This document shows positions 44,391 through 55,096 of a DNA stretch of 64,000 bases, piece after piece. The stretch spans positions 23,019,102 through 23,083,101 of the forward strand of contig OY755039.1 in assembly GCA_963576565.1 (NCBI GenBank). Reading direction: 5' to 3'. The notes below the pieces were generated by a model. That model saw only the letters and a program-made list of their open reading frames with translations. It searched no databases and was not told the DNA's origin. This DNA comes from Aspidapion aeneum (Eukaryota > Arthropoda > Insecta > Coleoptera > Brentidae). Each line of letters starts with the position of its first letter. Within the stretch, counting starts at the first letter, position 1. The position numbers and the translations under genes are program-made.

Positions 44391-44743
44391 TTCTAAAATG
44401 AACGAGTTTTTACTGACTTTAAGTGCTGCCTGTTATTATGTCATAAAACTAACGGAATATGGGCTCTCGCCTAGTGTATTTAATAAAGAACTTTTTAATG
44501 ATAATTATATGGAAAGAAACTTTGAAAACACTAACAAAAAGAAAGGTACATTAATAACGGTAGGAAGGGAATATCAATGTGATGAAACTTATATAGTGCG
44601 TTTTGACGAGGCAGCTAAAAGGTTATAAAATCCAAATTCGCATTTGTTTTCTTTTTAAATGAAAAACGCACTACGACATATTGTCATAAAATAGATTAAA
44701 GTCTAGTCATTCTGCTATAAAAACGCAGCAATAATTAATAGTG

Positions 44744-45133
44744 TGAAAATTGGTTGGGTTAGGGTCAGGTTATTTAGAAAAACTTTTTGTTAAATTACCG
44801 ACGTTTCGATTTATTTAAAATCACCATCAGGGTTCTTTAAAACAGTTTTTCCATTGTCAAATTTAAAAATTAGTAAACACACATAATCTATAGACTTCAC
44901 GAAAACGTAATTTACACACATAATTTAAATAAAATTTGAAAACGGGTCTACTTGGCGAGTAGGACTTACTGACTGATTTTAAGTCTATCAATTATGTGTT
45001 TTTACTAATTTTTAAATTTGACAATAGAAAAATTGACTTAAAAAACCCTGATGATGATTTTCAATAAATCAAAATGTGGGTAATTTAACAAAGAGTTTTT
45101 TGAAAAACCTGACCCCTACCCACCCAATTTTCG
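44744..45133. mobile_element. Foldback MITE
   Basis: Arms of about 150 bp are reverse complements. GAAAATTGGTTGGGTTAGGG and ACGTTTCGATTTATTTAAAA with a CATCAGGG block on the left match CCCTGATGATGATTTTCAAT and CCCACCCAATTTTCGC on the right. No ORF is present. Confidence 0.75.
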
Positions 45134-46451
45134 CTTTATTGAACTGAAGTTTGCATTAATTTTATCTATAAGAGCCGATGCTGGACAATAAAACGGCATC
45201 ACTGATACAAAGTGATCTACCTAGTACACCACCAAGTTGTCTCTACTAAAACTACCCAAGTAAAACTCCACATAAGGTCCACTCTCTATGGCTGATATGG
45301 TCTATTCCGTACCGTCTCTCTCTCTCTGATTACATAATTTAATTGAAGGCAATAACGTCTGTCCGTGTTAACCTGTTTTAATATGTATAAATTTTGATTC
45401 TTCCTACCTATTTTTGATCTGCTTAAACCCTTAGGCACAAGGACACTAAATAAAAAACCTTACGACAATATCATACAATAACACATACACCACATCACGA
45501 TACTATTGCTGCATATGCTGCAATTATGCGTCAGTCTCGAAGTACTGCGTTGTCGTTTGTAGTGTGATGTGGTGATGATAATCGGGATATTGCGTTATTA
45601 ATCGAGGTCGACTTTTGTGTATTTTTGACCAACCACAGGCTAATCAATTTTATGCAACAACACATACACCACATCACGACATTTATTATTGTTGACTATG
45701 CTGCAATATTGCGTCGGTATCAGTAGTGCGTTGTTGTTTGTAGTGTGATGTGTTGATGATAATCGGGGCATTGCGTTACTGAGCGACGTTGACTTTCATG
45801 TTTTTCTAAAACCAACCACACACTACACAATATCAGGCAATAACACTTATACCACATCACGACACTTATTGCTGTCAATGCTGCAATATTACGCCTGTGT
45901 AGTTTAATGATAAAAATCGCGGTGTCACATTTCCAGACGAGGTCTTGAATATATTACCCATAAAAAATCTACACCGTGAGTTTCACAATTTATTGATTTC
46001 TAGAAACATTTTAAAATAAAAAAGCAAACGTTAGCAAAAGAAGGCAACTGCCGATTCGCAATAATTGTTTTTTATGATATAATGCAACAGGATATACACC
46101 ACATCACGACACTTATTACTGCACTACCGTGTCTGTGCCAAAGTAGTACGTTGCCTTATGTGATGTAATGTAATGTTTGGTAATCGGGGTCTCGCATTAC
46201 TAAGCGAGGTCGACTTTTATGACATCACGACACTTATTGCTGTCTATGTTGGAATATCGCGTCTGCGTCAAAGTAGTGGTGATGGAAATCGGGATCACGC
46301 TGTAAAAGAGATTGAATTTTATGTTTTTTATCAACCACATACGTTACAATATCATGCAACAACACATATACCACATTACGACACTTCGTTGTGAGAAAAA
46401 ATTGGAAAAATGAACCAAAAACTTCGTTTTTGGGGTTTGTGTCACGGCTAA

Positions 46452-48290
46452 TAGCCCAGTCATATTAGGTGAAAAAACTCTGAAACTTGGAAAAAAATAG
46501 GTGCAAGCTGGATTTTTATATAATTATTCCTTAGCACCTGGGACACATCCCCACGTATTTTCCGCGAAAATTACCCTTGAGCTTCGCTAGATATAAGGAC
46601 CCAAAGGTCCTAAAAATCCGTACTTTGCGATATTCTCAAAAACTAACTTAAGAAAAAAGAAGAAAAAAAATACGCAAAATCATTTGGTCTTTAATGTAAA
46701 ATTAAGAAAAAAACCTTACCTAACATTTAAAAAAAATATGTTTTTTTTAATTTAATTTTTTTCGTATCCTGTAATTAACTTGTTTCAACATTTTAATACT
46801 TTATAACATTAAGCTTGATCCCCACTTGTACAAAACACCATGTACTTAAATTTAGTTTTTGTTTCGTTAAACGACTTTAAGTAAGGCTTAGGCCAATGGT
46901 CAATAATATCCGAGCCGCCAATGGGAAATGGAAGAAAATAATTTTATACAATTCAGCACTGTATGAAAAAAACAAAACGTACATAAAAAAAGTTCTACTT
47001 TTCGGTAGAAAGAGCTTTAAAATATGCGCGAATGTGCACACTTTTATTAAATTTTAAATTCCAGCAAAACTGCACTGCTGTTGATATCAAAAATAGTGTT
47101 TTACTTAACTTTAATGGGCCAAAGGGGTTTGAAACCAAATAAATGTTACCTAGGTGTGGTTTTTTAAGGGCTCAAAATTTTAAAGACGAGTACATAAAGT
47201 TTTACCGAATAGACGCTGTATTATGATTTTTCCACAAATATATATGTATGTATACTAAAAGCTTTCGTTTCTAAGACATCTACAATTTTTTTATCTATGT
47301 ACATATAGCCCGGTTTTTGACAGCCTTGGCGAAAAATCTTAACTCAAAAAACTGAAAATTTCATATATAATGTTCAACCATTAATAAACCACCCGTATGA
47401 GATAATTGCCCTTATATTCCATTTATTTTGTCTAAACCCGTGTGTCACATTAAAGTTTAGCCAAACATTATTTTTTCTAAAACTTAATAAAAATTACTTA
47501 ATATTTGTTAAGCTAGAACAAGGCCAACAAAAAAAATACAGGCCACGACCCTGAAAAAATTAGCTGTTCTCGGGGAGCTTACTTTTACATTGGGTCTTAT
47601 GGGAGGTCAGACGTTTTTTTATGATATTTTCAAAATGGCACTACAGATTTTTGTGAAATTTTAGTGAAATATTTTCAGACACCATCCCGAGATTCCACCA
47701 AACTTTTGTAAGGATGCAAAACGATTAAAAAGTTAAAATCTAGCATTCCTTATTTTGAATTCAAATTACCCGCCATGTACCGCATGTCAACTGTTATATT
47801 TGACATGTATTTGACTGTCATCTGTGTTTATCAAATTCGCTTCTGCTTTAAATTTAATTTAAGTGTGAGCTAATGAAGGAGCTCTGAAAAACTAAGGATT
47901 ACTATTCATTTAAAAAAAAATGTTCTGCAAGAATATAGTAAAAACAATCTCAAAACCGGCTTTATTTTTTAAAAAATCAAATATTCATGAACCGTCACTC
48001 CAACTTCAATATTTGACAATCAGCTGTGTCGTGACATGAACATCAAAACAAAATCAGCCTCCGATATGACATCAACAAAGTGGAGGATCGTGACCCGTTC
48101 GTTTTGATATCGTTGGCTGGAATTTTAAATAAAATACAAGTGTGTGCATTTGCTCGTATTTTAACACCGTTTCTAACCACAAGTTAAATAATTTTAATAT
48201 TACGCTTTTTTGTGTCTGATGCTAAGGAATAATTATAAATCCAGCTTGCACCTATTTTTTTTCAGGTGAGTTCCTAATATGACTGGGCTA
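46452..48290. mobile_element. 1.84-kb non-autonomous TIR element
   Basis: The left end TAGCCCAGTCATATTAGG, with AAAAATAGGTGCAAGCTGGA and ATAATTATTCCTTAGCA behind it, is mirrored at the right end (48215-48290). The inverted repeats are about 75-85 bp. TA lies at each edge and may be the target duplication. The interior has no long ORF. The superfamily is not assigned. It ends five bases before the segment leading into the PIN-like pseudogene. Confidence 0.7.
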
Positions 48291-48422
48291 TAAAAAGATC
48301 AGTTTAAAAAAGTAAGAATGAAGCAGAACTAACATTGAACTAACATTGAACAAAGACATGTAAACCTTATAAAAACATATTAACTGCGAAACAGTATTAC
48401 CCTGTACCTAATTTTTCAATTT

Positions 48423-50088
48423 GTGGTCTATGACGAAGAAGATTTTGCTAGGTTTAAGCATTGGCTCAAGGAACATTCTCCTTTTATTATAACGGAAAAT
48501 TTGGTATCACTTTCAAGTGGTCTTGTTGCTGATGACAACGTCGACTGTTTTAAAGCAAAAGAGATTGGTATAAAATCGATGGATATATTAATCAAGAAAG
48601 GAACCGAACCGAACCTATGGAGATTTGAAAACCAAACGGTCGAATATGATAAAGTCCATTGCATCTACTACAAGTTCCGTCAAAATTAAAGACGACGACG
48701 TAATTCAGATCGATACGACACAACTATTACAGAGTATAATCTGCACCGTCCATTCTCCAACAGAACTAAAATCTTGCTTCAGTTTTGAACTTGCCTCTGT
48801 CCCCGCTTCGTTATTTGATGAAAAAGCTTAATAAGAAAAACGAAGAAATCATCCTTGTATGATATTTTTAACAAAGTTCCGGAAATAGCTGCTGACTTGA
48901 GCGATCATTGCGCGTTTGTGCTAGATGGTGGTAATTTAATTCATCTGTGGTATGGCCGAAACAGGGTACATTTTGTGACATTTACTCGGCCTATTTTAAC
49001 TTTATACGGAAACACTATGGTCACCATGTAGTGTTTGATGGATATGCTGAAAATTCCAATAGTACAAAAAGTCTTGAACGGCAAAAACGACTACTGAAGC
49101 GAACATCGGCTACAATTGCATTTAATGAAAACACACCAATACATGATCAGCAAAAGACGTTGCTAAGTAATATAGCTAACAAAGATCGTTTAATTTCTCA
49201 ACTCGTCGAACGGCTAAATTCTGAGAATATTAATACTTTTACTGCTCTAGACGATGCTGACTTACTAATCGTTAAAACTGCCATGGATCTGTCAAGCCAA
49301 CACGACAATGTTGTCATAGTTGGTCAGGATGTCCACCTTCTCTCCCTTATTATTGCTCTTGCCCCCCCTAGTAAGGATATTTTGTTTTTGAAACCAGCCC
49401 AAGGAAATATAAAGAAAAGGATTTGTAGATCTTCTGATATGCAGTCATCCAATGTTATTAAACATATTAAAGAAACTGTTCTTTTTGCACACGCATTTAG
49501 TGGTTGTGATACCACTTCCGCTTTTTTTGGAAAAGGCAAATCTCAAATCGTAAACCTATTAAATAAGAGGAAGGATTTGGAAGATTTTGTACATATTTTC
49601 AACAGATCTCAATCTACAAAAGAGCAAAGTGAAAGGGCTCGGGTTAAATTTACACTTGCTTTGTATAAAGCTGAACGAAAAGAAACTTCTTTAAATTACT
49701 ACAGACTTTATTCTTTTAATAAGTTGGTTGCCCACTCCAATCATACAGTAATTTTGTCTAGGTTGCCGCCAACATCTGCAGCATTAAAACAGCATTCCTA
49801 CCGTGTATTTCAACAAACTCAATCTTGGCGAGGAGACAATTTACAGCCAATGCAGTGGGGTTGGAAAAAATGGGCAATATTTTATCACCAGTTTTTACTA
49901 AAGAGGTGCCGGCTCCGACTTCCGTTTTAAAAGTTATATCGTGCACCTGTAAAAAGGGTTGCGGAAAGCGATGTGGGTGTCTTAGACTTGGGTTACGTTG
50001 TTTAACCATGTGCTCCAGCTGCTATGGACAGAGTTGCCTAAATACACCTGCTGACGAGATGATAAATGAAGAGAACCAAACAATTTAA
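48423..50088 (+). pseudogene. PIN-like nuclease plus CXC cysteine-rich protein, frameshifted
   Basis: Four frames together read as one protein. The 5' part (48423-48689) has LVSLSSGLVADDNVDCFKAK. A second frame (to 48831) has VIQIDTTQLLQSIICTV and SFELASVPASLFDEKA. A third (48849-48950) has FVLDGGNLIH. The main frame 48947-49930 has VVFDGYAENSNSTKS, LDDADLLIVKTA, VVIVGQDVHLL and HAFSGCDTTSAFFGKGK. These are a series of acidic motifs as in PIN/FEN-like nuclease folds; the usual second Asp of the G-x-D-V-D-L block is His here. RLPPTSAALKQHSYRVFQQT follows. After a shift near 49865, CTCKKGCGKRCGCLRLG and CSSCYGQSCLN form a CXC (tesmin-like) motif. An AATAAA follows at about 50121. I recall this as a recurrent multi-copy arthropod family. 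Its function is unknown to me. Confidence 0.7.
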
Positions 50089-50640
50089 TAGGATTAGGCC
50101 TACTGGGGACACTACTTAAAAATAAAACGAGCCGTGAGCTCTACCTCGTGGGTGATGCCGAAACGAGCTCAATTCTAGAATGTTTATAAAACAGTTTATA
50201 TGGAGAATTTAATGGCGAACATTTTTGATTCTATAAATTTTTTACTTTTAAACAACATTTTACGAGGAAATTGAGAAAAACCAGCAGAATGGATCATCGA
50301 AGGTAGTTTTTTGCAAAATAAGGGATGTTGCGGACATCGGTCACGAGGGAACTGTTTCGGAAATTATTCCCACTCATATTAGGAACACAATTTACGTAAC
50401 ATGAAAACTTTATAAATTATTTCTTCTAAAAAGTACTATTTCCGTGTACTACTAGCAAATTGTGGTCCTCCATCCGGTCGGGCTACAAATTTTTTGTTGT
50501 GGCGTTAAAAGTGGCCTGCCCACGTATTTTCTTTTAAAAAAAATTTTTCATAATTTTTATTTATTTTTGTAACTGTCGATTAATAAATACAATACTTTTT
50601 TTACATTGCACGTATTAATTTTGATTGGCGAAACTGCGAA
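50089..50640. other. 3' flank of the pseudogene and AT-rich spacer
   Basis: AAAAATAAAACG near 50118 could be the polyadenylation signal of the preceding gene copy. Nothing else is recognised. Confidence 0.4.
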
Positions 50641-50660
50641 TCTTTTTGTATTCGCACGAA

Positions 50661-51702
50661 GGCTCCCGGCTCGGTGGCGTATTTACGTTTCCGTGCTCAT
50701 TTCACGTCGGCGCGGTTTTGAAATAGACACGGAAATATTACAATATATTTGGCTTCAAATACGTGTTGATTTTAAGAGTTTTGATCTCGAAATGAACACG
50801 GATCTGTAAGAGAACATCGCTCATTAAACTATTACAAAAGCGTATTCAACTGTCAGGTTAAAACGCTAACATAACGAAAGCTAATCAATCAAATCTAACC
50901 GAACCGAACCAAAGCAAACTGAACCAATCATTTTTTTCAAAAAAAAAACTTTCCTGACTTCCTACCCGGGATCCTAGAGGATGTGAATCCGAACCGAAAC
51001 GAACCGAATTGAACCAAACCGAACCGAACCGAACCAAAGCAAACTGAACCAACAATTAAAAAAAAATTTCCTGACTTCTTTCCCGGGATCCTAGAGGGTG
51101 TGAAAAGTAATGTAATTTAGTTTGGTTAGGTTAGGTTTGGCTCGGTTTAGTTAGGATCGGTTCGGTTCGGATTCACATCCTCTAGAATCCCGGGTAGGAA
51201 CTCCGAAAAGTTCTTTTTTTTTTTTAATTATTGGTTCAGTTTGCTTTGGTTCGGTTCGGTTAGATTTGACTGATTAGTTTTCGTTAGGTTAGGTTTTTGA
51301 AACAGAACAACATCTGTCGTCGTAGTTGCCGGTGTAAGACAATCAACACTGAACTTTTCAGGTATAGTTAATGGAAGAGTGTTCTTCAAACTTCAAAGAA
51401 TTTCAAAATCTTGAGTAATATTAGTACAAATACTTTTAAACTGCTCCATAATTTTCATATTAACAAATATATAACGTCAAAATCAAACAGATAAACAACG
51501 TGAATCCAATTTAAGTTTCAAATGTGCACTAATAAGTAAACCCCTGCGCTGCGTAATTCAATACAAATCCGTGCCTTGTTTGAGCCTCGGCGCCTTAAAA
51601 TCAACACACATTTGTAACCAAATATGTTGCAACATTTCCGTGTCTATTTCAAAACAGCGCTGACGTGAAATCAGCACGGAAACGTAAATACGCCTCCCGG
51701 CT
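50661..51702. repeat. Foldback repeat with two nested pairs of inverted arms
   Basis: The outer arms, about 145 bp (50661-50810 and 51561-51702), share GCGTATTTACGTTTCCGTGC and TTTGAAATAGACACGGAAAT in opposite orientation. Inside, a ~100-bp unit with AACCGAACCGAACCAAAGCA and CCCGGGATCCTAGAGG occurs twice directly (50893-51100) and once inverted (about 51125-51290). No ORF is present. Arms are diverged by several percent. Confidence 0.78.
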
Positions 51703-52224
51703 ATCTGCTCACTGCAAACGGCATGTTGCGTGCCCGCGAGCATTCCTTTTTCACGTCCACAATAGCAAATATCCGTTTATTGTTCGAAGCTAGTGGCTTG
51801 ATAATGGGTACCCGGCTTTATATCGGACACACATAAACAGGAGGAGTACAAGTCAGTTTACTCACGTGACTTCCACCAGTCGTATACACTCAAACACATG
51901 CACATGCGGCTCGAAGTAAACAAATGAATCGTCGCGGTTCTTTAACCCGGGAACGGTCGCGTTGTTAGAAAAAATCTATTATTTTATAATTATTCTGAAT
52001 ATTTTTCACAAAAATTTTGTAATAAGGCCCTGCCGCAGTGAGTGTATATGCAGTTAGTCTGAGTAGTCCAGAATTTCATAACAACAACTTAACAAAGCTT
52101 AAAACTTTATTAAGAACTAACAATTATCTACTTAATTTTATTAACAGATTAAACACAAAATTTAATACTGCTTTACTGAGAGTAATGTAGAACTGGCTTT
52201 TTACAATACAAAAGCCACTCAATG
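51703..52224. other. Unassigned spacer
   Basis: No gene is recognised. The last ~120 bp could be decayed sequence upstream of the Penelope remnant, but its frames are poor. Confidence 0.4.
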
Positions 52225-52525
52225 TTTTTAGACAAGACTAAAGGACCACAGAATAAACGTTCTGATATAATTTATAAAATCCCTTGTGAATGTGGAAAAT
52301 GTTAAGACGGCTACAACAACACAAAAATGATTGTAGAAATGATAAAAGGTTTGAATCAGATAAAACGGGCCTCATTAAACCTCATTTAATACTGGGCATT
52401 ATTTTAATTTTGAAAATACTACCATTTTAGACACTGAACCCTCAAAAAGGTTAACGAGTGTAATAATTTTAGAAAAAAGTCCACATACTAATAATATTTT
52501 CGTATATACCATAAATATGCTAAGA
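52225..52525 (+). pseudogene. Penelope-like element GIY-YIG endonuclease remnant
   Basis: The first frame reads FLDKTKGPQNKRSDIIYKIP and then CECGKC before a stop. The next frame gives RRLQQHKNDCRNDKRFESDK, and the last FNFENTTILDTEPSKRL and IILEKSPH. The order K-D-K-x...S-x-I-I-Y-K-I-P-C-x-C, an x-R-L-x-x-H-K block, then G-H-x-F-x-F-E-x-x-x-I-L-D-x-E matches the C-terminal GIY-YIG region of Penelope elements. The Y-I-G block itself is lost to a frameshift or small deletion. No reverse transcriptase is found upstream. Confidence 0.7.
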
Positions 52526-53056
52526 GAATATTCTTTGGTGAATATGGGGATCATATGAATATGGGGTATATAAATATACCATGCTGGCTACATGGGGTGG
52601 TTGTTCGACTCTGTCTATGTGCGCTGATATTACGTTTTATTGTTTTAGATCTCTAAATCAACACAATGAATTTAAGTAAACCTAGAGAAATGAATTTAAG
52701 TAACTACCTGTACAGTCCTGCATATGTTGGGACCAATAGCCCTTCGTTGTCACGTCATCAGCAAAATTGGACCGATTTTAATGAGGTAATTTAAATATTT
52801 TTATAAAAGAATTGGGATTAAATTATTGCCGGCTAGAAGAGATGGTAAATTTTGATGATAATTCATCTGATGTTTAATTATTTTTGGAGTAAACATCATT
52901 TATTCATCATTAAAACCTTATCTGTTCAAAATCTAGCAAAGGGAAGGCGGATACTTTTTATCTTTGTATGTTATAATTACACAACACGGTACTGCAGCGT
53001 TTTACAATTTCGTTGTATCAAACCAAATCGAATGTTATACAATTATCGTGTGTGGC
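52526..53056. other. Unassigned spacer
   Basis: No element or gene is recognised; short open frames only. Confidence 0.4.
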
Positions 53057-53064
53057 AGTCCATC

Positions 53065-53510
53065 CAGTGTTGCCAGATCCAAAAATTAGAAACCACCAGA
53101 CGCTTGCGATAACAGTGGCCAGATTTTGCCAAAAATCACTAGTTTGCCAAAAAAATCCGCATTTGGTACGGGTTATCGACGGGGGGGGGGGGGGTCAACG
53201 GCTGAAAAGGGCGACCATAAAAAAATTGCCTGCTTATCCACCCTCGCGTAAATTTGTGACCAAAAAAAAAATGGTTATCATGTCTTTACTCTTTTTTCTT
53301 CATTTCATACTTTTTGTTTCATATACCTAGGTTATACAGTGTTTCATAGTCAAGATGACGAAATATATTATAATTTTTTTCTAATTTTACTTTTATTTGG
53401 ACAGTGTCAAAAAATTACCATTCAGTCTTTTTAAGAAGTTTTTACCATTTCAACAAATGGATTAAAAAATCACCAGATCTGGTAATTTTTCACCAGATCT
53501 GTCAACACTG
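53065..53510. mobile_element. hAT-type MITE, unrelated family
   Basis: The tips are CAGTGTTGCCAGATC and, reversed, CAGTGTTGACAGATC. The flanking 8-mers AGTCCATC (53057-53064) and CGTCCATC (53511-53518) match at 7 of 8. The size is 446 bp with internal GTGGCCAGATTTTGCC and CACCAGATCTGGT repeats and a run of G at about 53180. No ORF is present. Confidence 0.75.
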
Positions 53511-53518
53511 CGTCCATC

Positions 53519-54917
53519 CAACAAAGTCGTTCGATCAAAAGAATAAACTAAAGAACTATAAAAAAATCTAATTTAAGACGAACAAATAAAAAAATTATAT
53601 CTACTCTCGTACTTAGTTCTATTTGATTCTTTCAAATACTTTCAGTTGAGCCTGACGACAATCCCGGAATCGCAGGCTGTCTAGTTTTTTGCTATGTTCA
53701 CAAACAACAATTGCATAGACAAAATGTATTTTGTTGTATTGTATACTAGAAAACATACGCAGATTTTCAAAATTTTGTATGGTGAAATATGGATTGTAAA
53801 TCTAGTCTGAAGTTCATGGACTGCAGGCCTCTAATTAAATGTGAACCATTAAACTTTTTTTTCTTAAATATTTAAATCAACTTTTGGTTCCGGGCCACCG
53901 GGCGATCACCCGTTTTTGTAGTCTGGGCCTGGCTGTAGATACACAACGGGTAGATGAAATTGGCCAGCAGTAAGACAGGAGGTTGTATTGCCCTTAATTT
54001 TTTTATTATTTTAAATAAATACCAATAGGTACTCGAAATACCTAGATGCAACAGAAAAAAAATCTGCAATAAGTATGTCCACGGATTGAGTTCGGGTAAG
54101 GTATAAATGACAACAAATTTTCGATTTAGATTCTGATTTTCTGAAGATCGCTCCTGCTTGGTCTCAAACAAAGATGTTAAGAAAATGAGCCAAATCAATT
54201 ATTATAGAGGGTAGTTTAGTAGTCTGTTTTGATGATGAATTACTCCTGCTGTGTCGCAAACTAAGATGTTAAAAAAATCAGCCAAATCAATTAATATACA
54301 GGGTCGTTTAGTAAGCTGATTTGATAAAAAGTGTTAAGAGTACAGTACCGTTGTTTTAGAAGATATCGGAAAAACTTATAAAAAAAAGTGGTTTGGAATC
54401 AAACGTTACGGCAGATTCTCAACTTTCAGAAAAATTAGCATACTTTAATTTTGTATATTTTTGGTATCGTATTTTAAATTAGCTTGAGTTTCATACAAAG
54501 GCCAAAGCCCAAATGTATATATCCATTTCCTGTTTACTGGGTATCCCATCTGAAGTCATGCGTATCTAAATTGTTACAGAAAATATTCTTACCAGCGCGC
54601 TACGCTATTTCGGGAAAATTTGTGACATTTTTGTGTGTAGAGGCAAATTGGGCTAGTGGTGTTTTGAAAAAATTGTGAAGGTCGTTATTTTGTATGTAGA
54701 GGCCAATTGTCTGAGTGGTATTTTGACCTTGATTTGCCATTGTAAATACGCGAAGGTGAATATCTCTTATTTGGTTAGTCGAACTGTACGAGTAGTATTT
54801 TTAGCAGTTTCAAAAAATCTATGGAAAATGTTGGGGAGATAAATATGGTTTTTTAACAAAAATATTTATAAATAACAAGTGAAATTAAATAAAGAAAAAT
54901 AAGAAAAAAGTTTTTCT
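53519..54917. other. Unassigned region with a ~100-bp tandem duplication
   Basis: Two imperfect copies of CTCCTGCTTGGTCTCAAACA...AGCCAAATCAATTA lie at about 54140-54240 and 54241-54335. A second small repeat, TGTAGAGGCAAATTG, recurs at 54640 and 54697. No gene is recognised. Confidence 0.5.
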
Positions 54918-54990
54918 GTCCTCGGCCGGGACTCGAACCCGGAACCTCTTGCTCTGTACGCAAACGTTCTAAGCATTGAACTACCGAAGA
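54918..54990 (-). tRNA. tRNA-like gene or pseudogene, anticodon ACA
   Basis: The minus strand folds into a 73-nt cloverleaf. It has a 7-bp acceptor (TCTTCGG/CCGAGGA), TA, a 4-bp D stem (GTTC/GAAC) and a 5-bp anticodon stem (TTTGC/GCAAG). The anticodon loop is GTACAGA, and a perfect 5-bp T stem CCGGG/CCCGG closes on TTCGAGT. B-box GGTTCGAGTCC is canonical. The loop puts ACA at 34-36, which would read a Cys codon, but insect tRNA-Cys normally has GCA. The D loop AATGCTTA lacks the usual GG. A T6 run lies about nine bases beyond the 3' end. It may be a tRNA-derived repeat head rather than a working tRNA. Confidence 0.55.
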
Positions 54991-55030
54991 CCACACATAA
55001 ATTTTTCGGAAAACTTCCATCTATGCAGGT

Positions 55031-55096
55031 AACTGATCTCTATAATTCTTCTTTCCCACTGATGACAGTGGGAAAGAAAAATTATAGAGATCAGTT
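55031..55096. repeat. Strong 66-nt hairpin
   Basis: 31-base arms (AACTGATCTCTATAATTCTT... and its reverse complement) pair at 30 of 31 positions around an ATGA loop. It lies 41 bp from the tRNA-like gene. It could be a miniature foldback repeat or a small-RNA precursor; the sequence alone does not decide. Confidence 0.85.

Larger units (their letters stand above)
43256..46390. repeat. Array of about 180-bp repeats in both orientations
   Basis: The word ACACATACACCACATCACGA, with TTATTGCTG and CGAGGTCGACTTTTGTG, recurs as its reverse complement at 43263, 43430, 43659 and 43750. It recurs in forward form near 43995, 45481, 45661, 45846, 46092, 46210 and 46363. Spacings cluster near 180-185 bp. 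The orientation switch occurs at a hairpin at 43760-44000. A separate MITE interrupts at 44744-45133. Confidence 0.85.

Noticed and set aside
44374..44628. 84-codon plus-strand ORF following the FP-like scrap
   Set aside because: It is in a different frame from the FP-like fragment and shows no recognised family, so it was left unannotated.
49324..50009. Minus-strand ORFs opposite the PIN-CXC copy
   Set aside because: They are antisense shadows; the plus strand carries the family motifs.
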